Positions 1-8,717 are shown, numbered from the stretch's first letter. The stretch: DNA of 64,000 nucleotides from Streptomyces sp. HNM0574 (GCF_012726235.1 NZ_JAASAH010000017.1:62001-126000); one strand, 5' to 3'. Translations and numbers: made by a program. Notes: generated by a model from the letters alone, not told the origin.

Positions 1-554
1 GCCGCGCCGGAGTCGGCAACGCCACCGTCTACCGGCGCTTCCCCGACCGCGCCGCGCTGATCGAGGCCGTCTTCCACGAGTCGCTGGGCGCCACCCTGGA
101 ACGCGGCGAGCAGGCCCGCGCGGCCGAGGACGCCTGGCAGGGCCTCGCCGACTACCTGGAGTACATCTTCGAGGGGCTCGCCCTCGACAAGGGCGCCAAC
201 GACCTGATGACGACGGGACTTTCCGGCGTCCCCTCGCTGGAACGGCTGCGCGAACACCACGGCGCCACCGTCGGCGGACTCATGGCCCGGGCCCAGGAAC
301 AGGGCACGATGCGCGAGGACGTCACCCCCGAGGACCTGCTCTTCTCGCTCGCCGCACTCGGCCGCGCCGTCCCCGCCACCGCCGCCGTCGTCCCCGGCGC
401 CTGGCGGCGCCACCTCGCGCTGCTGCTCGACGGGCTCCGCACGCCCGCCCGCGCGGACGCCGGGCCGCTGCCCGCGCCGCCCTTCACGGCGGAGGAATTC
501 GCCGAGGTGATGCGGGAGATGGGCGACGGGGCGCAGCGGCCCCCGGGCCGTTGA
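1..554 (+). CDS. TetR-family transcriptional regulator, 5'-truncated by window edge
   Basis: An open frame runs in from the left edge (first full codon at base 3) to TGA at 552-554, giving 183 visible residues. The first residues, RAGVGNATVYRRFPDRAALI, are the second half of a TetR-type HTH with its recognition helix (NATVYRRF). The rest is a helical ligand-binding domain of the usual length, so only about 30-40 N-terminal residues are missing. It is convergent with the dioxygenase at 583-1602, with 28 bp between the stops. The ligand and target are unknown; it may control a gene to the left of the window. The family call is firm. Confidence 0.85.
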   Translation, partial: RAGVGNATVYRRFPDRAALIEAVFHESLGATLERGEQARAAEDAWQGLADYLEYIFEGLALDKGANDLMTTGLSGVPSLERLREHHGATVGGLMARAQEQGTMREDVTPEDLLFSLAALGRAVPATAAVVPGAWRRHLALLLDGLRTPARADAGPLPAPPFTAEEFAEVMREMGDGAQRPPGR

Positions 555-582
555 GACACGGAGGCCGCCGCGCTCTCACCCG

Positions 583-1602
583 TCAGAACGGGCGGTCGCC
601 CGCGATGGCCACGCGCTCGGCGACGCGGCGCTGCGGCGCGTAGTCGTCGACGGCGTAGTGCTGCGTCGCGCGGTTGTCCCAGAACGCGATGTCGCCCGCC
701 TGCCAGTGGAACCGCACCTGGTACTCCGGCACGTGCGCCTGCCGCGTCAGATAGCTCAGCAGCCGGTCGCTCTCCGTACGGTCCATGCCGACGATGCGGG
801 TCGTGAAGGAGGTGTTGACGAAGAGCATCTTCCGGCCCGTCTCCGGGTGCCGCCGCACCACCGGGTGCTCGACGGGCGGGAACTCGTCCTGGAGCGGGGC
901 CAGCTTCTCCGGGCCGTAGAAGCGGGTGAAACCGGGGATGAAGTCGTGGATCGCGGTGGCGCCGTCGATCCGCTCCTTCACCTCCTCGGGCAGGTTGTCG
1001 TACGCGGCGGCCATGTCGGCCCACATGGTGTCGCCGCCGACCTCCGGGACCTCGCGCAGCTGCAACACCGCGCCCAGCGCCGGGCGTTCACGGAAGGTGA
1101 CGTCCGCGTGCCAGACGTTCTCGAACGTCGGCGTCGCGTCGCCGCCCTTGTCGAACCGGGCGACCTGCTCCGACTGGCCGCGCGCCAGCAGCGGGTTGGT
1201 CTCCAGCTCGCCCCAGTGCGCGGCGAAGTCCCGCTGCTGCTCGGAGGTGATGTTCTGGCCGCGGAAGAAGAGCACCTTCCACTCCAGCAGGGCACGGTTC
1301 AACTCCTCGCGCAGCGCGGGCGTCACCGGCGTCGACAGGTCGATGCCGCGGATCTCGGCACCGATGATGCGCCCCTGCGGGACGAGTTCGAAGCGCTCGT
1401 ACGGGCGGTCCTCCCACCCCTCGGGCACCCGACGGAGCGTACGGCGCCCCTCGTACATCCCGCCCTCGGGCACCCGCGCCTCCCGCAGGGGCTGCTGCTG
1501 CCGGACGGGGGCGGGCTCGGACGCCGGGGCGGAATCCGGGGTGCCGGGGGCGGCGGGGGATACGGAGGCGGGGGTGGTCGTGGCGTGGGTGGTGAGGCTC
1601 AT
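583..1602 (-). CDS. TauD/TfdA-family Fe(II)/2-oxoglutarate-dependent dioxygenase
   Basis: 339 residues, ending VAIAGDRPF. The facial triad is visible as H165-x-D167 (in NVWHADV) and H315 (in RATQHYAVDD), followed by the Arg-rich 2-oxoglutarate-binding segment around R326-R330. The core from about residue 70 (VPQGRIIGAEIRGIDLS) is typical of taurine/alkylsulfate dioxygenases. The first 60-70 residues are a Pro/Ala/Thr-rich, probably disordered extension. The start at 1602 was chosen because GAAGGAT precedes that ATG and the upstream codons look non-coding. Members hydroxylate taurine, alkyl sulfates or other small acids and release sulfite or sulfate. The substrate cannot be told here, and no sulfonate transporter is nearby. 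Confidence 0.85.
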   Translation of the reverse strand: MSLTTHATTTPASVSPAAPGTPDSAPASEPAPVRQQQPLREARVPEGGMYEGRRTLRRVPEGWEDRPYERFELVPQGRIIGAEIRGIDLSTPVTPALREELNRALLEWKVLFFRGQNITSEQQRDFAAHWGELETNPLLARGQSEQVARFDKGGDATPTFENVWHADVTFRERPALGAVLQLREVPEVGGDTMWADMAAAYDNLPEEVKERIDGATAIHDFIPGFTRFYGPEKLAPLQDEFPPVEHPVVRRHPETGRKMLFVNTSFTTRIVGMDRTESDRLLSYLTRQAHVPEYQVRFHWQAGDIAFWDNRATQHYAVDDYAPQRRVAERVAIAGDRPF

Positions 1603-1995
1603 GGTGATCCTTCGTCTCACGGCGGCCGACGACGACGGCGGTCCGCACGGCACCGGCGACCGGTGCGACGGGCCGCAAAGGCCGTCGCGGAGGGTCACGG
1701 CGGGTGCCGAGGAGGTGGGGCCGAGGGCGTCGGGCGCCGGAATGGTCCGGGGTCAGGGAACCGGGATCGGCCGGGAACGGGCCGGGAAGAGCGGCCCGGA
1801 ACGGCCAAGAGCACGGTCCGGTGGGTCTGGGGACAGCTGGGATGACGCTGTCGCGCAGCTACCGACCGGAGCGCTCACACCCGCGCCGCCACGGCACGCC
1901 GAAGCGTCCGAGCGGGGAAGAGGTGTGCGCCGTCATGCGCCCCATTCTAGGAAGGCCCGCCGAGCCGCCGTCAACCGGACGTCCGTCACACACGG

Positions 1996-2033
1996 CCGCG
2001 GCCCCCGGCGCGAGGACGCGTCGGGGGCCGCGG
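1996..2033 (-). terminator. Hairpin after the carnitine-type operon
   Basis: Twelve-bp perfect inverted repeat (1996-2007 with 2022-2033, arm CCGCGGCCCCCG) around a 14-nt loop that can add a CGCG/CGCG pairing. It lies 36 bp past the thioesterase stop on the minus strand. The rest of the 466-bp gap from 1603 to 2068 holds the dioxygenase upstream region and no gene that I can support. Confidence 0.6.
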
Positions 2034-2068
2034 GGCGGGTCGCTTCGGACCGGGCGGGCGATGCCGGG

Positions 2069-2563
2069 TCAGGCGCGGGGGCGCGGGACCGTGGCGATGG
2101 AGCGGCCCGCCCACTCGGGGAGCTCCTCCGTCAGGGCCGCGAGCCGCTCGCGTACCTCCTCGGGCAGCGGCGCCGCGCGTCCGGCGCCCTGGTCGACGTG
2201 GATGCCGAGCAGCTCCGTCGTCGCCACCGGGCCCTCGGACTCCTCCGGGGTGCCGACGTACATCTCGTGCGCGAAGCGGACCTTCTTCGCGTCGACGCCG
2301 AGAATCCGCGTACGGACGGTGAGTTCAGCACCCTCGCTGACCTCGTCGAGATACCGGACGTGCGCCTCGGCCGTGTACAGCGAGCAGTTGGTGCGCTCGC
2401 GGTAGGCGGAGTCGAGACCCGTCTCGATCATCATGGCGTCCGTGGCGTGCCCGAAGACGAGGACGTAGAACGCCTCGCTCATGTGCCCGTTGTAATCGAT
2501 CCACTCGGGCCGCACGGTCTGCTCGAAGAACGGCAGCCGGGTGGCCGGTGCTGCGTCGCTCAT
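2069..2563 (-). CDS. Hotdog-fold acyl-CoA thioesterase (betainyl-CoA thioesterase type)
   Basis: 164 residues, one 4HBT hotdog domain. The active-site segment near residue 23 reads WIDYNGHM (D23, N25, H27), as in 4-hydroxybenzoyl-CoA-type thioesterases. Its ATG overlaps the stop of the upstream dehydrogenase gene by 4 bp, so the two are translationally coupled. In known carnitine catabolism, dehydrocarnitine is cleaved with acetyl-CoA to acetoacetate and betainyl-CoA, and a thioesterase of this type frees glycine betaine. That role is inferred from operon context; by sequence alone only acyl-CoA thioesterase is safe. It is the last gene of the operon and is followed by a hairpin. Confidence 0.8.
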   Translation of the reverse strand: MSDAAPATRLPFFEQTVRPEWIDYNGHMSEAFYVLVFGHATDAMMIETGLDSAYRERTNCSLYTAEAHVRYLDEVSEGAELTVRTRILGVDAKKVRFAHEMYVGTPEESEGPVATTELLGIHVDQGAGRAAPLPEEVRERLAALTEELPEWAGRSIATVPRPRA

Positions 2564-3555
2564 GCGTCTCCCTCACTGCTCTGCTTGCCCGCCTGCTGCG
2601 GCAGGCGGCCGGTGGCGCGCAGGACGTCGATGACGCCCTGGTCGCGCTCTGCGACGAGGTCCGCGATGGTGCGCCCGGCGGCCGCCTCGTCGCAACCGTC
2701 GACCATCGCGTCACGCAGCGAGGCGTCCAGCTCCGGGGCCTCCAGCCGGGTCCACGGCGACTTCAGCGAGGGGCCGAAGTGGTCCAGCATGTGGCCCATG
2801 CCGCCCTCGCCGCCCGCGAGCGCGAACGTCAGGCAGGGGCCCATGAACGCCCAGCGCAGGCCCGGGCCCTCGGTGATCGAGTCGTCGATCTCCTTCACCG
2901 TGGCCTCGCCGTTGGCGACCATGTGCAGGGCCTCGCGCCACAGTGCCTCCTGCAGCCGGTTCGCGATGAAGCCGGGCAGCTCGCGCTCCATGGTGATGAC
3001 CGACTTGCCCGCGACGTCGTAGAAGCGCGAGGCCCACTCGACGGCCGCCGAGTCGGTCTTCTCGCCGCCCGCGACCTCGACCAGCGGGATCAGGTACGGC
3101 GGGTTGAACGGGTGACCGACGAGCAGCCGGCTCGGGTCCGCGGCCTCCGTCTGCATGTCCGTCATCGGGTAGCCGGAGGTCGACGAGGCGATGACGACGC
3201 CCTTGGGCGTGGCCGCGTCCAGCTTCGCCAGCAGGTCGCGCTTCAGCTCCAGCTTCTCCGGGGCGCTCTCCTGCACGAACTGCGCGTCGGTGACGGCCTC
3301 TTCGAGCGTGGGCAGGACCGTCAGCCGGTCCGCCGAGGCACCCTCGGCCAGGCCGAGCTGCTCCAGCGCGGGCCAGGCGGCGTCGACCAGGGAGCGCAGC
3401 TTGGCCTCGGCGTCGGGCGCCGGGTCCCAGGCGGTCACGTCGTAACCGCGGGCCAGGAAGTGGGCGACCCAGCCGCCGCCGATGACGCCCGCGCCGACAC
3501 AGGCGACGCGGCGGACGTCCTCGGGCCGGGGGAAGAGGTTCGGGGTGTCAGACAT
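2560..3555 (-). CDS. L-carnitine dehydrogenase-like 3-hydroxyacyl-CoA dehydrogenase family protein
   Basis: 331 residues. An N-terminal Rossmann domain carries GAGVIGGG at residues 21-28, and the 3-hydroxyacyl-CoA dehydrogenase family catalytic pair appears as H148 (VGHPFNPP) and E160 (LVE). The C-terminal helical domain begins near residue 190. Stand-alone members of this length oxidise L-carnitine to 3-dehydrocarnitine with NAD+. The neighbours (BKACE cleavage enzyme upstream, thioesterase downstream with an ATGA overlap) are the expected next steps, which is the main reason for preferring carnitine over a plain 3-hydroxyacyl-CoA or lambda-crystallin-type activity. Confidence 0.8.
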   Translation of the reverse strand: MSDTPNLFPRPEDVRRVACVGAGVIGGGWVAHFLARGYDVTAWDPAPDAEAKLRSLVDAAWPALEQLGLAEGASADRLTVLPTLEEAVTDAQFVQESAPEKLELKRDLLAKLDAATPKGVVIASSTSGYPMTDMQTEAADPSRLLVGHPFNPPYLIPLVEVAGGEKTDSAAVEWASRFYDVAGKSVITMERELPGFIANRLQEALWREALHMVANGEATVKEIDDSITEGPGLRWAFMGPCLTFALAGGEGGMGHMLDHFGPSLKSPWTRLEAPELDASLRDAMVDGCDEAAAGRTIADLVAERDQGVIDVLRATGRLPQQAGKQSSEGDA

Positions 3556-3613
3556 GGTGAGTGAGTCCTAACGGGGATGCGGGGTGTGACGGGGCGGTGC
3601 GTGCCCCGGAGAC

Positions 3614-3647
3614 GGCCGGGGCGCCCGGGGGCGGGGCGGCCCCGGCC
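3614..3647 (-). terminator. Possible internal attenuating hairpin between BKACE and dehydrogenase genes
   Basis: Nine-bp inverted repeat (GGCCGGGGC at 3614-3622, GCCCCGGCC at 3639-3647) with a 16-nt GC-rich loop, inside the only sizeable gap (133 bp) of the operon. There is no T tract. It could lower expression of the distal genes or stabilise the upstream mRNA 3' end. Confidence 0.35.
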
Positions 3648-3688
3648 TCCTCACGTACGGGGAAGGGTGCGGGAGTTGCCCGCGGGGC

Positions 3689-4582
3689 TTACTTGCGGGG
3701 CTTGAGGCCGAGGCGCTCGCGGGCCTCGGCCGGCGTCGCGACCTTCGCGCCGAGCAGCTCGGTGATCTGCACCGCGCGCTCCGTCAGCTGGCCGTTCGTC
3801 GCCTTGACGCCCTTGCTGAGGTACAGGTTGTCCTCCAGGCCGACGCGGACGTTGCCGCCGAGCAGGATGGACTGCGCCACCCACGGCATCTGCATCCGGC
3901 CCAGCGCGAAGCTGGCCCACTGGGCGCCCTCGGGCAGGAAGTTGACCATCGACTGCAGCACCTCGGGCTCCGGCGGGGCGCCCCACGGGATGCCCATGCA
4001 CAGCTGGAACACCGACGGGTCGTCCAGCAGGCCCTCGGCGTGCAGCTGCTTGGCGAACCACAGCTGGCCGGTGTCGAAGATCTCCAACTCGGGCCGCACG
4101 CCCAGCTCCTGGATGCGCTTGGCGCCCTTGCGGAGCATCTCCGGCGTGGAGATGTAGAGGTTGTCGCCGAAGTTCAGCGAGCCGCAGTCCAGCGTGCAGA
4201 TGTCGGGGAGCAGCTCCTCGACGTGCGGCAGCCGGTCCAGGCCGCCCACCAGGTCGGTGCCGGGCTGCGCGCCCTTCTCCAGCGGCTGGTCGGCGTCGAG
4301 CACGAGGTCGCCGCCCATGCCGGCGGTCAGGTTGATGACGACGTCGGTGCCGGTCTCCTTCACCCGCTCCACGACCTCGCGGTACAGCTTCGGGTCGCGG
4401 GAGGGCGCGCCGGTCTCGGGGTCGCGGACGTGGATGTGCACGACCGCGGCGCCCGCCTCGGCGGCCTCGACCGCGGAGGCGGCGATCTGCTCCGGGGTGA
4501 CCGGGACGTGCGGGCTGCGGCTGACGGTGTCACCGGCGCCGGTCAGGGCGCAGGTGATGATGACCGAGTCGTTCATGGGCAT
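3689..4582 (-). CDS. BKACE-family beta-keto acid cleavage enzyme (3-dehydrocarnitine cleavage type)
   Basis: 297 residues, the normal size for the DUF849/BKACE TIM-barrel family. The Zn-binding motif HIHVRD is at residues 49-54, and GMGGD and LDCGSLNF segments follow as in the family. BKACE enzymes condense a beta-keto acid with acetyl-CoA to give acetoacetate and a new CoA ester. With a carnitine dehydrogenase-like enzyme and a thioesterase downstream, 3-dehydrocarnitine is the likely substrate; 3-keto-5-aminohexanoate (lysine fermentation) is the alternative but has no partner genes here. The ATG at 4582 has GGAGG seven bases upstream. It is the first gene of the operon. Confidence 0.85.
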   Translation of the reverse strand: MPMNDSVIITCALTGAGDTVSRSPHVPVTPEQIAASAVEAAEAGAAVVHIHVRDPETGAPSRDPKLYREVVERVKETGTDVVINLTAGMGGDLVLDADQPLEKGAQPGTDLVGGLDRLPHVEELLPDICTLDCGSLNFGDNLYISTPEMLRKGAKRIQELGVRPELEIFDTGQLWFAKQLHAEGLLDDPSVFQLCMGIPWGAPPEPEVLQSMVNFLPEGAQWASFALGRMQMPWVAQSILLGGNVRVGLEDNLYLSKGVKATNGQLTERAVQITELLGAKVATPAEARERLGLKPRK

Positions 4583-4967
4583 GGCAATACCTCCGTGACG
4601 GGTGTGCGGGGTGTGCGGACATCTGGCTGTACGGGCCGGCCGCCCCGGGCAAGGGGGTGCCAGGGCAAGGGCGTTCGGCGGGGTGACGCGTGCGTGGTGC
4701 GGCCCGGCGACGACGGCCGGCTCACGTCACAAAAGGCGTGAATCGGGCCTGCCGGGGGCGCGTGCGATATGCGGAGTGTGATGGAGCGGCGCGGCGTGAC
4801 GCGTGGGGATGCGGTGCTGCGGAGCGGTACGGAGCGGGGCTCGGTACGCGGGGCGTCGAGGCGTGACGTGGTGCGGCGTGACGTGTCGAGGTGCGGGTGG
4901 TGAGTGCGGTCTCGGGCCGGGGGTCTCGGGGTACGGCGGGTGCCGTGGCGGGCGCGCGGGCGCGCCG
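4583..4967. promoter_or_regulatory. Intergenic region with four copies of GGCGTGA(CG), candidate operator cluster
   Basis: This 385-bp gap lies upstream of the BKACE operon. GGCGTGACG occurs at 4793-4801, 4860-4868 and 4875-4883, and GGCGTGA at 4735-4741; the last is part of the inverted repeat TCACG-N10-CGTGA (4722-4741). Repeated copies between an operon and the gene of its putative regulator make this a candidate binding region. I saw no convincing gene. The GC-rich composition means some repetition is expected by chance. Confidence 0.35.
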
Positions 4968-5864
4968 TTACGTGGACAGCTCCGTGTCGACGTAGGCGGT
5001 CAGTGCGGTGTGCATGTCCTCGCAACTCGTGCCGCCACCGCCCGCCGGGGCGGCCGCGAGCACCTGAGCGGCGAGACCGTCGATCAACGCGGTCAGGCGC
5101 AGCGCGGTGAACTCCGGGTCGACGCCACGGAAGACGCCCTGGGCGACGCCCCGCCGGATCACGTCGGCGACGGTCGTACGCCACTGCCCGTAGTAGTGCG
5201 CGTGCACCTGGCCCAGCGCCGTCGAGCGGACCGCTTCCGCCCACAGGTCCAGCCACACCATCCACTGCTGGCGCTGCTGTTCCGTACGGGGCATCTGCAG
5301 CTCGATCAACTGGCGCAGTTCATCGGCGGCGTTGGCCACCTCGGCGGTCCGCTCGTCGCGGCGCGCCGTGTCCTCGTCCATGCAGAACCGCACTGCTGCT
5401 TCGAGCAGTTCGGCACGGCCGGGGAAGTGGTAGTGGATGGCAGCGGTGCTCGTCCTGCACGCCTCGGCGATGTCCGCGACGCGCACGGCGTGGAACCCGT
5501 TCTCCGCGATGAGACGAACGGTCTCCCGCACGATCTGCAGCGGGCGGCCGCCGTCGGGGGCGGCGGCCGCCGCAGCACGTGCAGCACTCGACGGTTCCGG
5601 CACGGGGGCGGGCTCGGGGGCCGTCCCCGCGCCGGAACCGAGCAGCCAGGCGGCGTCCACGTCGCCCGCATCGGCGATGCGGGCGAGCTCGGCGACAGTG
5701 AAGCGGCGGCTGCCGCTCAGCGAACGGGAGAGCTTCGACGGATCCATGACGATCTGCCGGGCGAACTCCCGCTGGCTGCAACCGGCTTCGCCGATCACCT
5801 GCCGTACGCGCTCCGCCACGTCCCCGCCGTTGTCGGCGACGCGGCTCCCGGGCTGTTGCTGCAT
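4968..5864 (-). CDS. Dual-HTH regulator: XRE-like N-terminus fused to TetR-family repressor
   Basis: 298 residues. Residues about 15-75 form an XRE/Cro-type HTH (QREFARQI...DPSKLSRSLSG...FTVAELARIADA). A Pro/Ala-rich linker (80-107) leads to a standard TetR HTH (110-155, with RVADIAEACRTSTAAIHYHF) and a TetR ligand-binding domain containing the conserved-looking WMVWLDLWAEA segment. TetR proteins are usually near 200 residues, so the extra domain is real length and not a misplaced start. The ATG at 5864 is chosen over a TTG 75 bases upstream. It lies on the same strand as, and upstream of, the carnitine-type operon, with a 385-bp gap, and is its likely regulator (inference). Confidence 0.85.
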   Translation of the reverse strand: MQQQPGSRVADNGGDVAERVRQVIGEAGCSQREFARQIVMDPSKLSRSLSGSRRFTVAELARIADAGDVDAAWLLGSGAGTAPEPAPVPEPSSAARAAAAAAPDGGRPLQIVRETVRLIAENGFHAVRVADIAEACRTSTAAIHYHFPGRAELLEAAVRFCMDEDTARRDERTAEVANAADELRQLIELQMPRTEQQRQQWMVWLDLWAEAVRSTALGQVHAHYYGQWRTTVADVIRRGVAQGVFRGVDPEFTALRLTALIDGLAAQVLAAAPAGGGGTSCEDMHTALTAYVDTELST

Positions 5865-6019
5865 GGTCAGTGACTCTAGAGCAGTGTTGAGATAAGCGCA
5901 ATCCTCTTTCGGGAGTTGTCGTGGAGCAGAACCCTGCAATCACGGTCTTTTCGGGTGAAGAGTGGTGAGGATTGAGGTCCTGACTGATGAGAAAGTCAGC
6001 AGCTCAACGGGTTTCGGGT

Positions 6020-6100
6020 GGCCCGGCACCGACCTTCCCTGCGCCGGTCTCCCCAACGGGGGACGGAGATTCCGGGCGGGGCTGAGGTCGGTGCCGGGCC
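6020..6100 (-). terminator. Long inverted repeat after the racemase gene
   Basis: Sixteen-bp perfect arms (6020-6035 and 6085-6100, arm GGCCCGGCACCGACCT) enclose 49 nt that can fold a smaller inner stem around 6048-6066. It lies 128 bp past the racemase stop on the minus strand and before the XRE-TetR gene. A transcription terminator is the simplest reading. Confidence 0.55.
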
Positions 6101-6228
6101 GGTCTAGGGGCGGGGCCGGCGCGGCGTGGTGATGGTTTCGGGCTGGTCAGGGGCCGGGGCATGGCCGGGGTCGGTCGGGTCCGGGCTGCGCCGGGCCGCT
6201 TCCGTGGGGCGGCTTCCGGTGCGGCCGG

Positions 6229-6963
6229 TCAGTGGGGTGTGCCGCCTCGCCAGGTCGGGAGGGGGCGCCGGCCCACGCAGACCTCGAAGGCCGCCCGCGC
6301 GAGCAGCCGGGTCGAGTCGAGCGTCGGCAGTGGTGAGACCTCGGGTGTGATCAGCAGCGGGATCTCGGTGCAGACGAGCGCCACCGCGTCGCACCCGTCC
6401 GCCGCGAGCCTTCCGATGATCCGGACGTACTCCTCCCTGGACGCGTCGGTGAACACGCCGTTCACCAGCTCTTCGAAGATGATCCGGTCGACGGCCTCGC
6501 GGTCGACGGCGCCCGGAACCGCCGCCTCCAGGCCCTGCGCGGCCAGCGCCTCCGGGTAGACGTGGCCGTCCATGGTGAAGCGGGTACCCAGTACGCCCAC
6601 CCGCTTCCGCCCGTCCGCCGCCGCCCGCTCGGCGACCACCTGCGCGATGTGCAGCCCCGGCAGCGGCAGTTCGTCCCCGGGCAGCTCGAAGGCGAGATGG
6701 GCGGTGTTGTCCGGGCAGACGAAGAAGTCCGCCCCCGCCCGCTCCGTACGGCGCACGCTCTCCGTCAGGATCTCCCGCACCGACGCCGTCCCCTCCGGGG
6801 TGCCCGCCTCCCAGCCCGGCATGGAACGGGCCAGCGGGATGCAGTCGAGCGTGACGTCCGGATGGTCGTGCGGGCCCAGCGCCCGGAAGCCCTGCTGCGC
6901 GAACTCCCGGAAGCACAACGCCGCCCCCTCCACGCTGTGCGCCACGATCCCCAGATGTGTCAT
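6229..6963 (-). CDS. Aspartate/glutamate racemase-family protein
   Basis: 244 residues with the two catalytic cysteines of the cofactor-independent Asp/Glu racemase superfamily: C83 in CPDNTAH and C198 in CTEIPLL. The two-lobed layout and length match the aspartate racemase branch (about 230-250 residues). The start ATG at 6963 has GGAAGGGGAA just upstream; an in-frame extension to 7167 looks non-coding (Arg/Pro/Gly-rich). The substrate is unresolved: broad-specificity amino-acid racemases and maleate isomerase-like proteins share these motifs. It stands alone, between the carnitine-type and polyol-type clusters. Confidence 0.85.
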   Translation of the reverse strand: MTHLGIVAHSVEGAALCFREFAQQGFRALGPHDHPDVTLDCIPLARSMPGWEAGTPEGTASVREILTESVRRTERAGADFFVCPDNTAHLAFELPGDELPLPGLHIAQVVAERAAADGRKRVGVLGTRFTMDGHVYPEALAAQGLEAAVPGAVDREAVDRIIFEELVNGVFTDASREEYVRIIGRLAADGCDAVALVCTEIPLLITPEVSPLPTLDSTRLLARAAFEVCVGRRPLPTWRGGTPH

Positions 6964-7200
6964 GCCGTTCCCCTTCCCGTGCCCCTCGGGTGCGGCCTCC
7001 ACCGCCCCACTCACCGGCGATCTTCCACCCGCCGCCCACGGCTCCGGAACCACGAGCGCCGGTGCTCCCGGACGGGACGGCGCCACCGGCCGACCGGACC
7101 CGACGGGCCCGTAACGCTGTGAGCACCGTCGCGGGCGGGGGCCGGGGCTCTGTGCCCCTGCCCCCACCCGTCGGCCGCTGCGGCGTGGGACGGCCCCTTG

Positions 7201-8625
7201 TTACGGGGCCGGCGCCGCGGCGGAGGCGGGCTCGGTCGACGCCGGGGGAGTGGCGCTGTCGGTCGAGCTCGCGTCCGGGGTCGAAGTGCCCTGCTCCTCC
7301 GGCCGCTTGAGGAAGAGCGTGAGCACGAGGGCCAGCAGGTAGAGGGCCATGAAGATCAGCGTCACGCCGGCCGCGCCCACCAGGGGGAAGAAGAGGCTCG
7401 CGACAGCCGGGCCGACGAAGGTCGCTCCGCCCGCGCCGAGGTTGAGCAGCGCCATCGAGCCGCCCTTGTTCTCCGGCGCGAGCGAGGGTATGAGCGCCGA
7501 GATGGGGACGAAGCCCGCGAGCGTCGCGCCGTAGAGCATGCCCGCGATGACGGCGACCCAGTAGTAGTCCGGGCCGAGCCAGGTGGGCACGAAGTACAGG
7601 ACGGAGACGCTGATGGCACAGCCCAGCGCGCCGAAGGTGGCGATGGTCGTACGCCAGCCGATCTTGTCCGAGAGGGCGCCGAAGATGAGGTTGAAGAAGA
7701 TGTTCGTGCCGTAGATGATCGCGAGCAGCTGGAGCCACTTGTCGGTGCCGAAGCCGACGTCGTCGGAGAAGATCCGCGGCAGGTAGACCAGCATGCCGAA
7801 CTGCGGCGCGGTGTTGATGATGCGCACCAGGCAGCCCACCAGGACCCGCGGATGCGTCTTGATGATCGAGACGCTGTTGAGCAGGGACTGGCCGGTGGTG
7901 ACCTCGGGCGGCGCCAGCCGGTCACCGCCGGCCCGCTTGCGCGCCCCGAGCAGGGCGAAGGCGCCGCCCGCGAGGATGAGCAGCAGCGCGGACCAGAGGG
8001 TGCCGAGCTCGCCGATGGCCGGGATCGTCAGGCTCGACCAGAGGGAGCCGAGCGTGGGAAGCCCGCCGGTGAAGGCGAAGTAGAACCAGCCGACTGCCGT
8101 GCCCATACGGGCCGTTGGCGCGGTGTCCGTGATCCAGACGAGGAAGCCGAAGGCGAAGAGCGGGTAGCCGAAGCCGCGGATGCCGTACAGCACGAGCATC
8201 ATCGGGTAGTTCTCGGTGCCCAGCGCGAAGACGAGGTAGAGGACGTCGAACACGGCCCAGATGACGAGCCCCACCCACATCACCCGGCGCGGGCCCCAGA
8301 CCTGGGAGAGCGCCCCGGAGAACCAGGAGGCCAGCATCACGGCGATGCCGTAGACCGTGATCACGTACCCGGCGCGGACGTCCGTACCGGCGCCGTGGTC
8401 CGCCATGTACGGCGCGATGAAGCCGCTCTCCACGCCGTCGCCGATCATGAACAGCAGGACACCGATGTACCCGAGCAGGAGGGTCTTCGGCAGGCCGATG
8501 CGGTCGAGGAGACGGCTGCCCGCCCCCTGGCCCCCGGCACCGGAGCCCGCGCTCCGCTCCCGGCCCTGTCCCGGCCCCTGCTCTTCCCCCGCACGTGCGG
8601 GGGAATCCGCAGCGTTTCCCGCCAT
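7201..8625 (-). CDS. MFS transporter, RbtT/DalT/CsbX (polyol permease) type
   Basis: 474 residues with about 12 hydrophobic segments. The core resembles the ribitol/arabitol/2-oxoglutarate permease branch: LPKTLLLGYIGVLLFMIGDG at the start, an MFS loop with SQVWGPRRVMW, and a conserved central SIIKTHPRVL loop. The N-terminal 40 and C-terminal 40 residues are polar, Ser/Pro/Ala-rich tails. The start at 8625 is backed by GGAG-TGGAGG upstream. Its position beside a DeoR regulator and a kinase/isomerase operon suggests it imports the polyol or ketose that the operon degrades. Confidence 0.85.
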   Translation of the reverse strand: MAGNAADSPARAGEEQGPGQGRERSAGSGAGGQGAGSRLLDRIGLPKTLLLGYIGVLLFMIGDGVESGFIAPYMADHGAGTDVRAGYVITVYGIAVMLASWFSGALSQVWGPRRVMWVGLVIWAVFDVLYLVFALGTENYPMMLVLYGIRGFGYPLFAFGFLVWITDTAPTARMGTAVGWFYFAFTGGLPTLGSLWSSLTIPAIGELGTLWSALLLILAGGAFALLGARKRAGGDRLAPPEVTTGQSLLNSVSIIKTHPRVLVGCLVRIINTAPQFGMLVYLPRIFSDDVGFGTDKWLQLLAIIYGTNIFFNLIFGALSDKIGWRTTIATFGALGCAISVSVLYFVPTWLGPDYYWVAVIAGMLYGATLAGFVPISALIPSLAPENKGGSMALLNLGAGGATFVGPAVASLFFPLVGAAGVTLIFMALYLLALVLTLFLKRPEEQGTSTPDASSTDSATPPASTEPASAAAPAP

Positions 8626-8717
8626 CGCGGCCTCCACTCCGAGGTGAACGCTTGATACACCGCAGAGCTTCACCCCTCCTGCGATAAATATCAAGGGGGA
8701 TGTGAAGGATAACTTCC

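Noticed and set aside
6964..7167. Longer start of the racemase-like gene
   Set aside because: The added residues are Pro/Arg/Gly-rich and non-homologous in style, while the ATG at 6963 has a strong purine-rich ribosome site.
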